Assembly (NCBI GenBank): GCA_942493235.1
Contig: OW818676.1
Span: 2,232,001 to 2,296,000, forward strand
DNA from: ENR-C587 sp942493235
GTDB lineage: Bacteria; Bacteroidota; Ignavibacteria; Kapaibacteriales; UBA2268
Length of the DNA stretch: 64,000 nt
Direction of reading: 5' to 3'
The notes below the pieces were generated by a model. The model had not been told where the DNA came from and did not search any database. It worked only from the letters and a program-made list of their open reading frames with translations. The translations under genes and the position numbers were made by a program. Within the stretch, counting starts at the first letter, position 1. Each line of letters starts with the position of its first letter. Below, one piece after another: positions 29,101 to 37,182 of the stretch.

Positions 29101-29326
29101 ATAATGCCGATGAAGGATAAAGCTCCAAACTGCGGATTATGGATTCAATTTCGTTTAGTGTGATGCCGGAACCGGAATATCTGCCGAATAGATACTCCTT
29201 TATATCTTGCTTTAGTAATACTTCGCTTTTTTCTTTGTGGATATGATTTCCCCAAATATGCTCGTATCCTATTGACTGAAATAATTCTATTACCGCATGC
29301 TCTAAACTCTCTTCATTAAATCTCAT
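26177..29326 (-). CDS. hsdR: Type I restriction endonuclease subunit R
   Basis: 1049 residues from the ATG at 29326 (AAAAAGGG box upstream; the frame continues to a TTG at 29353). An N-terminal PD-(D/E)xK nuclease shows RIPDAIVYINGIPLVVLEFK. A superfamily 2 translocase follows: Walker A GATGCGKSY, DEAH box ISDEAHRSQ, GFTGTPI, and QTISRVNR (motif VI). A C-terminal helical domain ends the protein. It cuts unmodified DNA after ATP-driven translocation, in complex with HsdM and HsdS. It is separated from hsdS by the Gabija pair, an unusual arrangement. All key motifs are intact. Confidence 0.95.
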   Translation of the reverse strand: MRFNEESLEHAVIELFQSIGYEHIWGNHIHKEKSEVLLKQDIKEYLFGRYSGSGITLNEIESIIRSLELYPSSALYESNRAIIRLIADGYVLKREDRSRKDLFIQFIDYDCLDNNRFKIVNQLEIIGYEKRIPDAIVYINGIPLVVLEFKTAVKEEININEAFKQLTIRYKRDIPELFKYNAFCIISDGVNNKSGSLFSAYDFYYAWRLIEGHERKEADGIDSLYTMINGLFDKKRLTDVIRNFIYFPDTSKNDTKIVCRYPQYYAANKLYESIKLNMRPNGNGKGGTYFGATGCGKSYTMLYLTRLLMRSEHFSSPTILIISDRTDLDTQLSEQFTNAKKFIGDEQVINVESREDLKAQLYKRNSGGVFLTTIQKFTENTDLLTDRANVICISDEAHRSQINLDQKLIITDKGVERKYGLAKYLHNSLPNATYVGFTGTPIDATLEVFGNIVDAYTMKESVDDKITVRIMYEGRAAKVLLDEDKLNEIEEYYLKCSEEGANEYQIEESKRATTHLEVILGDPDRIKAVAGDFVEHYEKRVAEGASVKGKVMFVSSSRQIAFNLYKEIIALRPEWSAIKECEDGAELTDIDKKELKPIEKIKLIMTRGKDDEQELYNAIGAKEDKKEFDRQFKNAKSNFKIAIVVDMWLTGFDVPFLDTIYIDKPIQQHSLIQTISRVNRVYEGKEMGLVVDYIGIKSNLNIALKKYSVIDENNFEDISKAIEIVKNQLNSLDMFFHKFNSKDYFNSNNSLKQLNCLNRGAEFAQQCEEMEKRFMDMTKKLKSGYNMCCSSEEINNYERDRIHFYFAIRSIIQKITIGFVPDITQMNKKVRQLIQEAIFSEGIEEIFKLEDNNKSGIDIFSDEYMAKIDKIKLPNTKLKLLQQLLAKAINDFKKINKIRGIDFSQRLKSIINKYNERKEGEAFANDVLDDVAEQLSQLYKDLKKEKNSFVELGISFEEKAFYDILKAVAEKHNFEYPEDKLIQLSKAVKKTIDDKSKYTDWSEREDIKAELKVSLILILAEFNYPPVPRDDVFKEIFEQAENFKKYYME

Positions 29327-29428
29327 TTTTCCCTTTTTCTTATTAATTTGCAAAATTATAAATTGATACTTATTTCTTCATACTTAATAATTATTTTGAT
29401 AGTATTCTCAATGAAAACAATTAATTTA

Positions 29429-30853
29429 TTAATTGAAATCTAAAATGTTGTTTTTTGAAAATACTACAAGTTTTTTTGAAGCTCTGGTTAATGCTACATA
29501 TAAATTTTTCATATCTTTAAAAAGATGAGCATTAAGAACTACTACAGTATCAAATTCCAATCCTTTAGTCAACAGTGTTGTCCCGATACATTTGCCATCA
29601 ATTTTTCTACCAACACGACGTAAAATATTTCGCCTATTTTTCATTGCTTCATAAACCGTTGTTTTTTGAGAATCTGCATCCTCTATAGCTTTTAACAAAG
29701 ATAAAAGTAAATCCTTCCTATAGCATTTATGTCTGTTATCTGCAATATAAAAAAAACAATTAATAACAATCAATATATTTTTATAAGAAATATTCTTTTT
29801 TAAATTATCAATTGAAAGCTTGAGTGGCTTGATTAATGTTTTATCTTTATCTTTATTTTTTCTTCTCACTCCTTTACTATTTAGCCAATTGTCAACACAG
29901 GTTTTATTTGTTAACCTAATTAACAATGCGTAAATATTTGATTCAATATTACTTATTTGTATGTCGTCAACCAATTTGGAGAGATTATAAAATTCTCTAT
30001 CATCAATTGATTCTATAAGTAAAAGAGAGTTTTTAAATCTTTGCAAGAACTTAATTCTGGAATTAATATTTACAGAAATGGAATCAATAAATAAAATACT
30101 CTTCTGAGAACTAATAATTTTAAACAAATAATTAGAATTATCAGGTGCATATATATCTTCTGTTAAAATCAAATCGATATTTCTATATGTTTGCAGATCA
30201 ATAGCCTTATTGACTAATAAATCATTTCGCATCGATAGTAAATCATTGCCAAGTCCTTCATTATTACTATTTTTCCATCGCCAAGGAATTGTTAATTCCT
30301 GACAATTTTCATTAAAATTAGAGAATTGAGTGGAGTCTTCCAAATCAACAACCTTTCCATTAAAATCAAATATTCCTTGCAAAGGATCACCCAAAATATG
30401 AGTATCCATAATTTCAGACAATACATTAACTAATTTGTGCTGTTCTATCGTACAGTCCTGAAACTCATCTACGAATAATCCATTGTAAGTAGATTTTATA
30501 ACATGTTTAATTTCTTTATACTTAAATAATTTTTCAGCTTCTTTGTTGATAAATTTATAGTAAGTATTCCCGTCCTCTTGATTAGGTATATTTTGCTTAC
30601 AAAATGCTAACACATATTTTTGAGCATAACTTGAAATTGTTTCAACATGAAAATACTTAGATGATACTCCTAACTTCTTTAATTTTTCTTTTATCGATAT
30701 TATACCAGCATGCGTATGAGTTAGTATTAGTTGCTTCCCCAAGTCATTATCTTGTATATATTTTAAACACAGAGCAATGGAGTGCGTTTTACCATGCCCT
30801 GCTGGAGCAATTAACATTGATTTATTATTTGAAACAAAGTTCTCAACATTCAT
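29429..30853 (-). CDS. gajB: Gabija protein GajB, UvrD-like helicase
   Basis: 474 residues, near the usual GajB size. Superfamily 1 helicase motifs: Walker A APAGHGKTHS (16-25), motif II VDEFQDCT (D129, E130), motif III GDPLQGIFDF (155-164), motif V TTLLTKGLEFDTVVVLNA and motif VI YVALTRASKKLVVF at the C-terminus. In Gabija, GajB binds GajA and supplies helicase/ATPase activity that helps trigger cleavage of phage DNA. Its ATG overlaps the end of gajA by 11 bp, so the two are translationally coupled. The fit to Gabija rests on this pairing and both domain sets. Confidence 0.9.
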   Translation of the reverse strand: MNVENFVSNNKSMLIAPAGHGKTHSIALCLKYIQDNDLGKQLILTHTHAGIISIKEKLKKLGVSSKYFHVETISSYAQKYVLAFCKQNIPNQEDGNTYYKFINKEAEKLFKYKEIKHVIKSTYNGLFVDEFQDCTIEQHKLVNVLSEIMDTHILGDPLQGIFDFNGKVVDLEDSTQFSNFNENCQELTIPWRWKNSNNEGLGNDLLSMRNDLLVNKAIDLQTYRNIDLILTEDIYAPDNSNYLFKIISSQKSILFIDSISVNINSRIKFLQRFKNSLLLIESIDDREFYNLSKLVDDIQISNIESNIYALLIRLTNKTCVDNWLNSKGVRRKNKDKDKTLIKPLKLSIDNLKKNISYKNILIVINCFFYIADNRHKCYRKDLLLSLLKAIEDADSQKTTVYEAMKNRRNILRRVGRKIDGKCIGTTLLTKGLEFDTVVVLNAHLFKDMKNLYVALTRASKKLVVFSKNNILDFN

Positions 30854-32600
30854 AATCTATCCAACTATTTAGTTCTTCAATTTTATTTTTCAGGACTGTT
30901 CCATTAAGACTTTCGTAATGGTTAAATACAATTTGACCTAAAGCTTCACCATGATCAATCCTTTTAAACCACGATTTATCATCTATTTTACCATTTGGTT
31001 TTTGAATCTTTAATGTTGCTGATTTATAAATTGCTTCACGTAATTGTGTGCTATACTCTATAAACCACTTATCATGATTTTTAAGTTTAGAATACTCCTT
31101 TTCATCACAAGAATAGTTTACTTTTATTTTTTGCCAAACTTCATCTTTACTGGTTTTTTTATCATTTCGGTAATAATCTAAAATATCATCGATAGCATCA
31201 GAATTTAAATCATCAAATATTTGTTTTTCAATAGATTTTTCATTGTCCCAATCAAAAATCGAAACACCTTTTTCACGTAATTTTTCTTTACTTGGATTTA
31301 AGTTATTATCACTATCGGAATCGCAAAGAACACAAACTGTTAATCCTAAATCATTTAATTTAATAGCTCTATCAGTGAAATTAGAACCTCCAGCACCATC
31401 AACATAAACAATATCTTTTAATGTTAAACTATGTTTCCCTTTACTAATTCTATAATTGTCTAATGCTCTACAAAATCCGATTTCTGTCTTTCCTTCACAA
31501 ACAATAACTTTTTTTGCATAAAGTGCAGATTGACAAGTTCGAATTAGACTCTGATATTTATCTTGCGGAGGGACAAAACATCCTTCTGTACTTCCATCAT
31601 TATTAACAAGATTATAGATATTTTCACATTCAATTTCTTCAATAATATTTTGCGAATGTGTGGTTATGAAAATTTGCCCTTTATTCTTTTTGTTATCGAT
31701 AAGCATACTTCGAACTATATGCTTTATTCTATCCGGTTCTAATCCTTGTTCTAATTCATCTATCAAGGAAATACCGCCAAATTTAGCTAATGCACTTTGA
31801 ATAGCAATAGAAATTATTCTTTTCGTACCTTTACCTTTAAGTCTAAACGGAATAGTATCATCATGTAAGGATAGTTTCCCATCTTTGAAAAATATATCTT
31901 TAAAATCAATTTTCGTTGCTGAGTTATGTATATTAAGTCCTAATTTATTTATATTATCATTTATCATACCTAACACTGGTTGTAGATATGAATAATCAGC
32001 TTTGTCTATTTGTAATTTAGCATCTCGCAACACGTCAATAATAAATGAATTTTTTGTACCTTCAACTTCTTCTTGTTTAAGTAATGTATATAATGGAAAT
32101 CCTTTATTCCAATAGAAATGTTGATTAACATAATCTGATACAAGAAATGCATTGATTTTTGCTCTATCAGAAGCACGAATCTCTTTTTCTTCTTGTTGTG
32201 CATTTTTAATAAACCACTGCGGTTCCAATTCTCTATCTACTCTTAATATAATATTCAATATTGGAAATGTGTTATCATTAATTTCTTCTTGGATATTTCC
32301 ATTGTTGTCACAATGAATAATATCCAGACCATATTTGTCTTCAGTAATAAGTAATTCCGGCAGTTCATAAATAAAGATAGAAATTTCTATTGATTCATCA
32401 ATATTGCAATTATAAAAATCGGTATCATAAAAGCTTAAATTATAACTTGGTGATAATACATAAGAAATAGATTCAAGAATTGTTGATTTCCCTGTATCGC
32501 CTCGACCAACAAGACAAATAAAATCATGATTCCAAAAATTCCCATCAAAAGTTTTAATTCCACGAAAATTTGAAATTTTCAAACTATGAATTTTCGACAT
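30843..32600 (-). CDS. gajA: Gabija protein GajA, OLD-family ATPase with TOPRIM nuclease
   Basis: 585 residues, the usual GajA length. ABC-type ATPase: Walker A GRGDTGKST (32-40), Walker B ISLIDELEQG (D281, E282), switch His in TTHS (H315). C-terminal TOPRIM nuclease: VCEGKTE (E369) and CDSDSD (D427, D429). GajA is a DNA-nicking nuclease held inactive by normal nucleotide levels and released when phage replication depletes them. It starts 7 bp after the hsdS stop, with an AAGGAG box inside the junction, so it is read in the same operon as the type I R-M genes. Confidence 0.92.
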   Translation of the reverse strand: MSKIHSLKISNFRGIKTFDGNFWNHDFICLVGRGDTGKSTILESISYVLSPSYNLSFYDTDFYNCNIDESIEISIFIYELPELLITEDKYGLDIIHCDNNGNIQEEINDNTFPILNIILRVDRELEPQWFIKNAQQEEKEIRASDRAKINAFLVSDYVNQHFYWNKGFPLYTLLKQEEVEGTKNSFIIDVLRDAKLQIDKADYSYLQPVLGMINDNINKLGLNIHNSATKIDFKDIFFKDGKLSLHDDTIPFRLKGKGTKRIISIAIQSALAKFGGISLIDELEQGLEPDRIKHIVRSMLIDNKKNKGQIFITTHSQNIIEEIECENIYNLVNNDGSTEGCFVPPQDKYQSLIRTCQSALYAKKVIVCEGKTEIGFCRALDNYRISKGKHSLTLKDIVYVDGAGGSNFTDRAIKLNDLGLTVCVLCDSDSDNNLNPSKEKLREKGVSIFDWDNEKSIEKQIFDDLNSDAIDDILDYYRNDKKTSKDEVWQKIKVNYSCDEKEYSKLKNHDKWFIEYSTQLREAIYKSATLKIQKPNGKIDDKSWFKRIDHGEALGQIVFNHYESLNGTVLKNKIEELNSWIDYEC

Positions 32601-32607
32601 AATCTCC

Positions 32608-33810
32608 TTACCCTCCTGCCTTTGTTAATTTAGATAATAGTAATTCTTTTAATTTATTTAGATTTTGGTTTTCTTGAAATTTCAAAACTTGGTAAACATC
32701 AATAGGTTTACTTACAATTGAGAATATTTCTTGAATCTCTGTTAAAGGAATCAGTATTTGAATTGTATTAAACGATGTATGAGTTAAATCATATTGAGCA
32801 GAAGACCCTGATGCAAGCTCTACCATTGCCTTATAGGTATCCTTCATTTTAAGAAAACGAAATAAGAAGTCTTTTTTGATAAAACTTTCAATTGGGATAA
32901 TTTTAAAGCAATTATTGTAAATCACTCCAACTTTATTTCTGAATACCATACCTACTTGTCCAGTTCTTGAAATAATAATATCATCTTTATTTGCTAAATT
33001 CTTCTTGTCAACTGATTCATCAATAAAGATTTCTTTTGTATCATTCACTAAATCTGTTATTCTAAGTAACGGAATGCCAGTATCCTTTACTAAATGACTT
33101 GTTGTTGCATTCATAACAAGACCTTGGCTGAGTTTGACATATTTGCCAATTTTATCAAAAACCCATCCCTTCGGAATCTCACCCAGCTCAGACTCAATCA
33201 TCTCTCCACCGCTTGATTTATATGGCTTGCCTTCTTCATTCGGGAATTCAAAATCCACAAACCACTCTCTATAAATAGCTTGTGCAGTTTCTTCAAGCTT
33301 TTGGCATAGCTTTTTATTAAGCTCTATTCGGTTTACTATTGTGTTATATTCCTTTACTATTTCCTTCTGTTTATCAATATGAGGGACAGGCAGAGTCATA
33401 TTAGAAAATGAATCCCAGCTTAAACCTCCACGAACATCAGCATCCGTATAAAAGCAAGCATTCCTATCGAATTCGGCTCGTGAAAACCACATCATCAGAT
33501 ATTCAGGTAATAATTTTGTCTTATCCACTACTTCAAATACATTATAAGCCGGTGATACGATAAAATCATTATCCGATTTCGATAAAGCAACTGGCAATCT
33601 TTCGTCCCTTCCAACATGCATTCTATTACAAGCAAATTGTTCTTTTTTTACAATTTTATACGTAGATAAATCAGTACCAACAATATTTGCAACTGACGGC
33701 ATAAAATACTTATCTATATTAATACCCAGCAGAGTATCAATATTAAGAGCAGAGTTTCTGACATCCACCAATTGAATATAATTACCTATTTTATTATAAT
33801 TTGATTTCAT
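32608..33810 (-). CDS. hsdS: Type I restriction specificity subunit S
   Basis: 400 residues with two target-recognition domains (about 1-155 and 215-370). Each is followed by a coiled-coil spacer (DKQKEIVKEYNTIVNRIE, and the C-terminal QENQNLNKLKELLLSKL). HsdS reads the two halves of the bipartite DNA site and docks HsdM and HsdR. The first 50 codons are duplicated in the remnant at 34685-34906, giving a direct repeat through which the 5' end could recombine. It lies directly upstream of gajA. Confidence 0.92.
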   Translation of the reverse strand: MKSNYNKIGNYIQLVDVRNSALNIDTLLGINIDKYFMPSVANIVGTDLSTYKIVKKEQFACNRMHVGRDERLPVALSKSDNDFIVSPAYNVFEVVDKTKLLPEYLMMWFSRAEFDRNACFYTDADVRGGLSWDSFSNMTLPVPHIDKQKEIVKEYNTIVNRIELNKKLCQKLEETAQAIYREWFVDFEFPNEEGKPYKSSGGEMIESELGEIPKGWVFDKIGKYVKLSQGLVMNATTSHLVKDTGIPLLRITDLVNDTKEIFIDESVDKKNLANKDDIIISRTGQVGMVFRNKVGVIYNNCFKIIPIESFIKKDFLFRFLKMKDTYKAMVELASGSSAQYDLTHTSFNTIQILIPLTEIQEIFSIVSKPIDVYQVLKFQENQNLNKLKELLLSKLTKAGG

Positions 33811-33840
33811 ATATTTTTGTTTAGTCCTAATTCATTTCAT

Positions 33841-34701
33841 TTATTTTATCAAATTAGTCAATGCGTCAATAATTGCACTAACGGATTTTTTATCTATCAT
33901 AGAAAATGCAAACCATTTTTTCCCCAAATCTTTTAGAGAAGCTCCTAAATGATATACAATTTCATTATCAATTATCAAAAATCGGTCGTGGCTATAAGCA
34001 AATGAGTGATATTTGATAATTGGATATTGTTCATTTGCTTTCTTAATATCTAATTCTAACTGCTTAGTAATATTTTTAGTCAGTAATAGTACAGGTACAT
34101 TCTTTTGTTTTTTAGTCAGATGAGTTAATGTAGTCTCGTCTATGTAATTATCAATCAATATTATTGATTTTTGTGCAGAGCGAATAATATCCGAAGCCAA
34201 TTTATAGGCATCAAAAACCTGACCATTAAAAAACACACCCTGAGTAGGAATAGAATTAGTGTTTATTTGAAAATCAATTTCATTAACCTTAGAAATCAAA
34301 GTTTGCACATTATCTTCTAATCTGTTTACTCTCTGATTAATTGAATACCCTTTTAGCAAATAGTCTTTCAGTATTTTATTTGCCCAAATACGAAATTGTG
34401 TTCCTTTAATTGAGTTTACTCTGTACCCTATAGAAATAACAACATCTAAATTATAATGTTTTACATTGTATTTTTTACCATCAGTGGCAGTAGTTCGGAA
34501 ATTCCGAACAACTGAAATTCCATCTAATTCCCCCGATAGAAAAATATTTTTGATATGCTCACTTATATTAGCTTTACTACTATCAAACAATTCCACAATT
34601 TGCTGTTGCCTCATCCAAATTGTATCATCAGCAATATTGACTTCAAAATATTTTGTTGAATCCTTTGGTTGATATACTACAATTTCATTTTTCAATTCCA
34701 T
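33841..34701 (-). CDS. RhuM-like protein with PLD-like C-terminal domain
   Basis: 286 residues. Residues 1-115 match the RhuM/Virulence_RhuM type DNA-associated domain (VYQPKDSTKYFEVNIADDTI, then YRVNSIKGTQFRIWANKIL). A coiled coil (about 120-140) joins it to a PLD-like domain carrying SHDRFLIIDNE, an H-x-R-x4-D version of the HKD motif with Arg in place of Lys. Genes of this type are common inside type I R-M operons; their role is not established. It lies 30 bp upstream of hsdS. A truncated relative lies at 34945-35271. Confidence 0.8.
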   Translation of the reverse strand: MELKNEIVVYQPKDSTKYFEVNIADDTIWMRQQQIVELFDSSKANISEHIKNIFLSGELDGISVVRNFRTTATDGKKYNVKHYNLDVVISIGYRVNSIKGTQFRIWANKILKDYLLKGYSINQRVNRLEDNVQTLISKVNEIDFQINTNSIPTQGVFFNGQVFDAYKLASDIIRSAQKSIILIDNYIDETTLTHLTKKQKNVPVLLLTKNITKQLELDIKKANEQYPIIKYHSFAYSHDRFLIIDNEIVYHLGASLKDLGKKWFAFSMIDKKSVSAIIDALTNLIK

Positions 34702-34906
34702 AGCTTCTCCTTGTTTGGTATCTATACGAACTCATAAACATATCAAATTTTTTATAATTTGCCATATCCGTTCCGATAATATTAGCTACAGATGGAATAA
34801 ACAATTTTGCAATGGTTAAACCCAGCAGAGTATCAACATTAAGAGCAGAGTTTCTGACATCCACCAATCGAATATATTCGCCTATTTTTTTATAATTTGA
34901 TTTCAT
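34685..34906 (-). pseudogene. Truncated hsdS copy (5' fragment)
   Basis: 73 codons. The first 50 or so closely match the N-terminus of the intact HsdS (MKSNYKKIGEYIRLVDVRNS against MKSNYNKIGNYIQLVDVRNS, then SVANIIGTD). The frame then runs into unrelated sequence and stops. It overlaps the start of the intact rhuM by 17 bp. Together with 34945-35271 it is the remains of a second rhuM-hsdS unit, offset by 1096 bp from the intact one. Confidence 0.85.
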
Positions 34907-34944
34907 ATATTTTTGTTTAGTCCTAATTCATTTCATTTATTTTA

Positions 34945-35271
34945 TCAAACCGATAATGCTTCAATAATTGCACTAACAGATTTTTTATCTATCATAGAAA
35001 ATGCAAACCATTTTTTACCCAAGTCTTTCAAAGAAGCTCCCAAATGAAAAACAGTACCGTCGGAGGCAGTTGTCGCAAATTTTGCGACAACTGGTATTCC
35101 ATTTAATTCTTCTTTTAATACATTAGCTATATGCTTGCCAATAGTTTTAATATCCCTATCGAACAGCACAGCCAATTGATGACGATTCAGCCAAACAGAT
35201 TCATTATCTACTTTTACTTCTAAGTGAGTTGATAAATTATCCAATTGATATACTACAATTTCATTTTTCAT
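34945..35271 (-). pseudogene. rhuM-like gene with large internal deletion
   Basis: 108 residues from the ATG at 35271. The N-terminal part (MKNEIVVYQLDNLSTHLEVK, through TTASDGT) matches the RhuM domain. It then jumps in frame to VFHLGASLKDLGKKWFAFSM, the last 30 or so residues of the intact neighbour. About 170 residues are missing, including the coiled coil and the whole H-x-R-x4-D motif. It lies 25 bp downstream of hsdM. It could still make a short protein, but the PLD activity site is gone. Confidence 0.85.
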
Positions 35272-35296
35272 TTTACTATTTATTCTATTTTCGCTA

Positions 35297-36874
35297 TTAT
35301 CCGATTTCATACCCCAACTCTTTAAATACATTCAAAAGTTCGATTTTAGATTCTTCTTCTTGTTTAAGCAATTGAGCGAATTCACTTTGTAGTGCCTTCA
35401 TCTTTTCGTCAAAATCAATATTTTCATCACGATTAATAAACTCAATATATTTACTTGGAACAAGCGAATAGTCTTTTGCTCTAATTTCATCAATATCAGC
35501 ACTAAAGCAGTATTCAGCAATATTGAATTCAGCTTTGTCAAAGCTCTCAGCAGTCTGCCAATTATGGAAAGTAGAGGCAATTCTGCATATATCGTTTTCA
35601 GAAAATTGAGTAAACTTCTTTTCAAATGGTTCGCCGATTTGACGTAAATCCATAAATAGTATCTCGGATTCACGATGACGATATTTTTTAATTCTGTTGT
35701 TAATTTCAATAGTTCTAGCTTTTTTATTTTTATTCAATATCCACATTGTAACACTGATATTGGTAGTGTAGAACATATCCTGCGGTAAAACCAAAATAGC
35801 TTCAACTAAATGATTCTCAATAAGCTTTTTGCGAATATTATATTCTGTACCGGAACCGGATAAAGCACCATTAGCAAGGATAAAGCCCGCAGTGCCGTTA
35901 ACAGAGAGCTTAGAAGCCATATTCAATATCCAAGCATAGTTAGCGTTTCCAGTAGGTGGGACATCATAACCATTCCAACGTGGGTCGTCAGTGAGTTCAT
36001 TCTCTGCTCTCCATTGCTTTTGATTAAAAGGTGGATTCGCCATAATAAAATCTGCTTTAAGGTCAGGATGTTGATCTCTGAAGAAAGTATTTTCCGGTAC
36101 GGCTCCGAGATTGCCGGAAATACCTCTGATAGCAAGATTCATTTTAGCAAGTTTATATGTTGTAGATGTATATTCCTGTCCATAAATCGAAATATCCTTT
36201 TTATTACCACTATGGCTCTCAATAAATTTAATAGATTGAACAAACATACCACCAGACCCACAGCAAGGGTCATAAATTTTACCTTTGTACGGTTCGATAA
36301 TCTCGGCTATAAGGTTTACAATACTTTTCGGAGTGTAGAATTCACCTTTGCCTTTGCCCTCTGCCAAAGCGAATTTACTAAGAAAATACTCATAGACACG
36401 ACCGACAATGTCAGTTTGCTTATCACGTAAAGTGTCAATATTATTAATAGTATCAAGCAAAGAAGCAAGTTTACTAACATCGAGATTAAGCCTTGAGTAG
36501 TAATTATCAGGCAATGCACCCTTAAGGGCAGGATTATTTTTTTCAACAGTAAATAAAGCAGTATCTATTTTAATTGCAATGTCCGGCTGTTTGGCATTGT
36601 TTTTCAGATAGCTCCAGCGAGAGATTTCGGGTAGATAGAATACATTTTTCATAGTATAGAATTCAACCATATCTATATATTGTTCTTTTCCGTCATTGAT
36701 TAATTCAATTCTTCTTTCTTCAAATTTATCGCTTGCAAATTTCAGGAAAATCAGTCCCAGAACGACATGTTTATATTCGGAAGGTTCTACAGAACCACGT
36801 AATTTGTTAGCTGAATCCCAAAGTGTCTCTTCAATACTTTTTTCGTTTTTATTTTTAACTGACTTTTCTGCCAT
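35297..36874 (-). CDS. hsdM: Type I restriction-modification methyltransferase subunit M
   Basis: 525 residues with an N-terminal helical domain (ESIEETLWDSANKLRGS-like). SAM-binding motif I is KIYDPCCGSGGMFVQS, and the adenine-methylase catalytic motif IV is IMANPPFNQKQW. It makes N6-methyladenine at the site read by HsdS. First gene of the operon hsdM, rhuM remnant, hsdS remnant, rhuM, hsdS, gajA, gajB, hsdR. A GGAGA box precedes the ATG. A 17-bp palindrome at 36943-36959 may be its operator. Confidence 0.95.
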   Translation of the reverse strand: MAEKSVKNKNEKSIEETLWDSANKLRGSVEPSEYKHVVLGLIFLKFASDKFEERRIELINDGKEQYIDMVEFYTMKNVFYLPEISRWSYLKNNAKQPDIAIKIDTALFTVEKNNPALKGALPDNYYSRLNLDVSKLASLLDTINNIDTLRDKQTDIVGRVYEYFLSKFALAEGKGKGEFYTPKSIVNLIAEIIEPYKGKIYDPCCGSGGMFVQSIKFIESHSGNKKDISIYGQEYTSTTYKLAKMNLAIRGISGNLGAVPENTFFRDQHPDLKADFIMANPPFNQKQWRAENELTDDPRWNGYDVPPTGNANYAWILNMASKLSVNGTAGFILANGALSGSGTEYNIRKKLIENHLVEAILVLPQDMFYTTNISVTMWILNKNKKARTIEINNRIKKYRHRESEILFMDLRQIGEPFEKKFTQFSENDICRIASTFHNWQTAESFDKAEFNIAEYCFSADIDEIRAKDYSLVPSKYIEFINRDENIDFDEKMKALQSEFAQLLKQEEESKIELLNVFKELGYEIG

Positions 36875-36942
36875 CTAAAATCTCCAATTAACAAGACTAT
36901 TAAATATTATTTGTGAAAGTATAAATGTAAAGGGTAAAAATG

Positions 36943-36959
36943 ATAAACATGATGTTTAT
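36943..36959. promoter_or_regulatory. 17-bp palindromic operator candidate upstream of hsdM
   Basis: ATAAACAT-G-ATGTTTAT, a perfect inverted repeat around one central base, 68 bp before the hsdM start. On the minus strand it lies just downstream of a TTG...TAAATTG promoter-like pair. A repressor bound here could delay restriction or methylation genes after transfer. The binding protein is not identified; the HTH protein at 38743 is one candidate. Confidence 0.45.
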
Positions 36960-37074
36960 GAAAAATCACAATTTATACAAATTTCGCTATGCAATTTAGC
37001 AAAATCTAACGTGAATTCAAAAATTTAAAATTTATTTGTAATATTCATAAATAAGGTAAAATGTGAAAAAAATC

Positions 37075-37103
37075 TTGCACAAAACATATTATTATGTTAA
37101 TTT
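37075..37103 (+). promoter_or_regulatory. Promoter candidate for the 37183 gene
   Basis: TTG at 37075-37077 and TAATTTG at 37097-37103, spaced about 19, resemble the Bacteroidota promoter pattern with one missing T. It is 79 bp before the ATG, in the divergent region between hsdM and the replication module. Confidence 0.35.
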
Positions 37104-37182
37104 GAGAAATGTTATTGGGCAGGCAGTTGACTGATACTGATTTATTAAACATATAACAATTATCAAAGAGGAAAGGTTTAAA

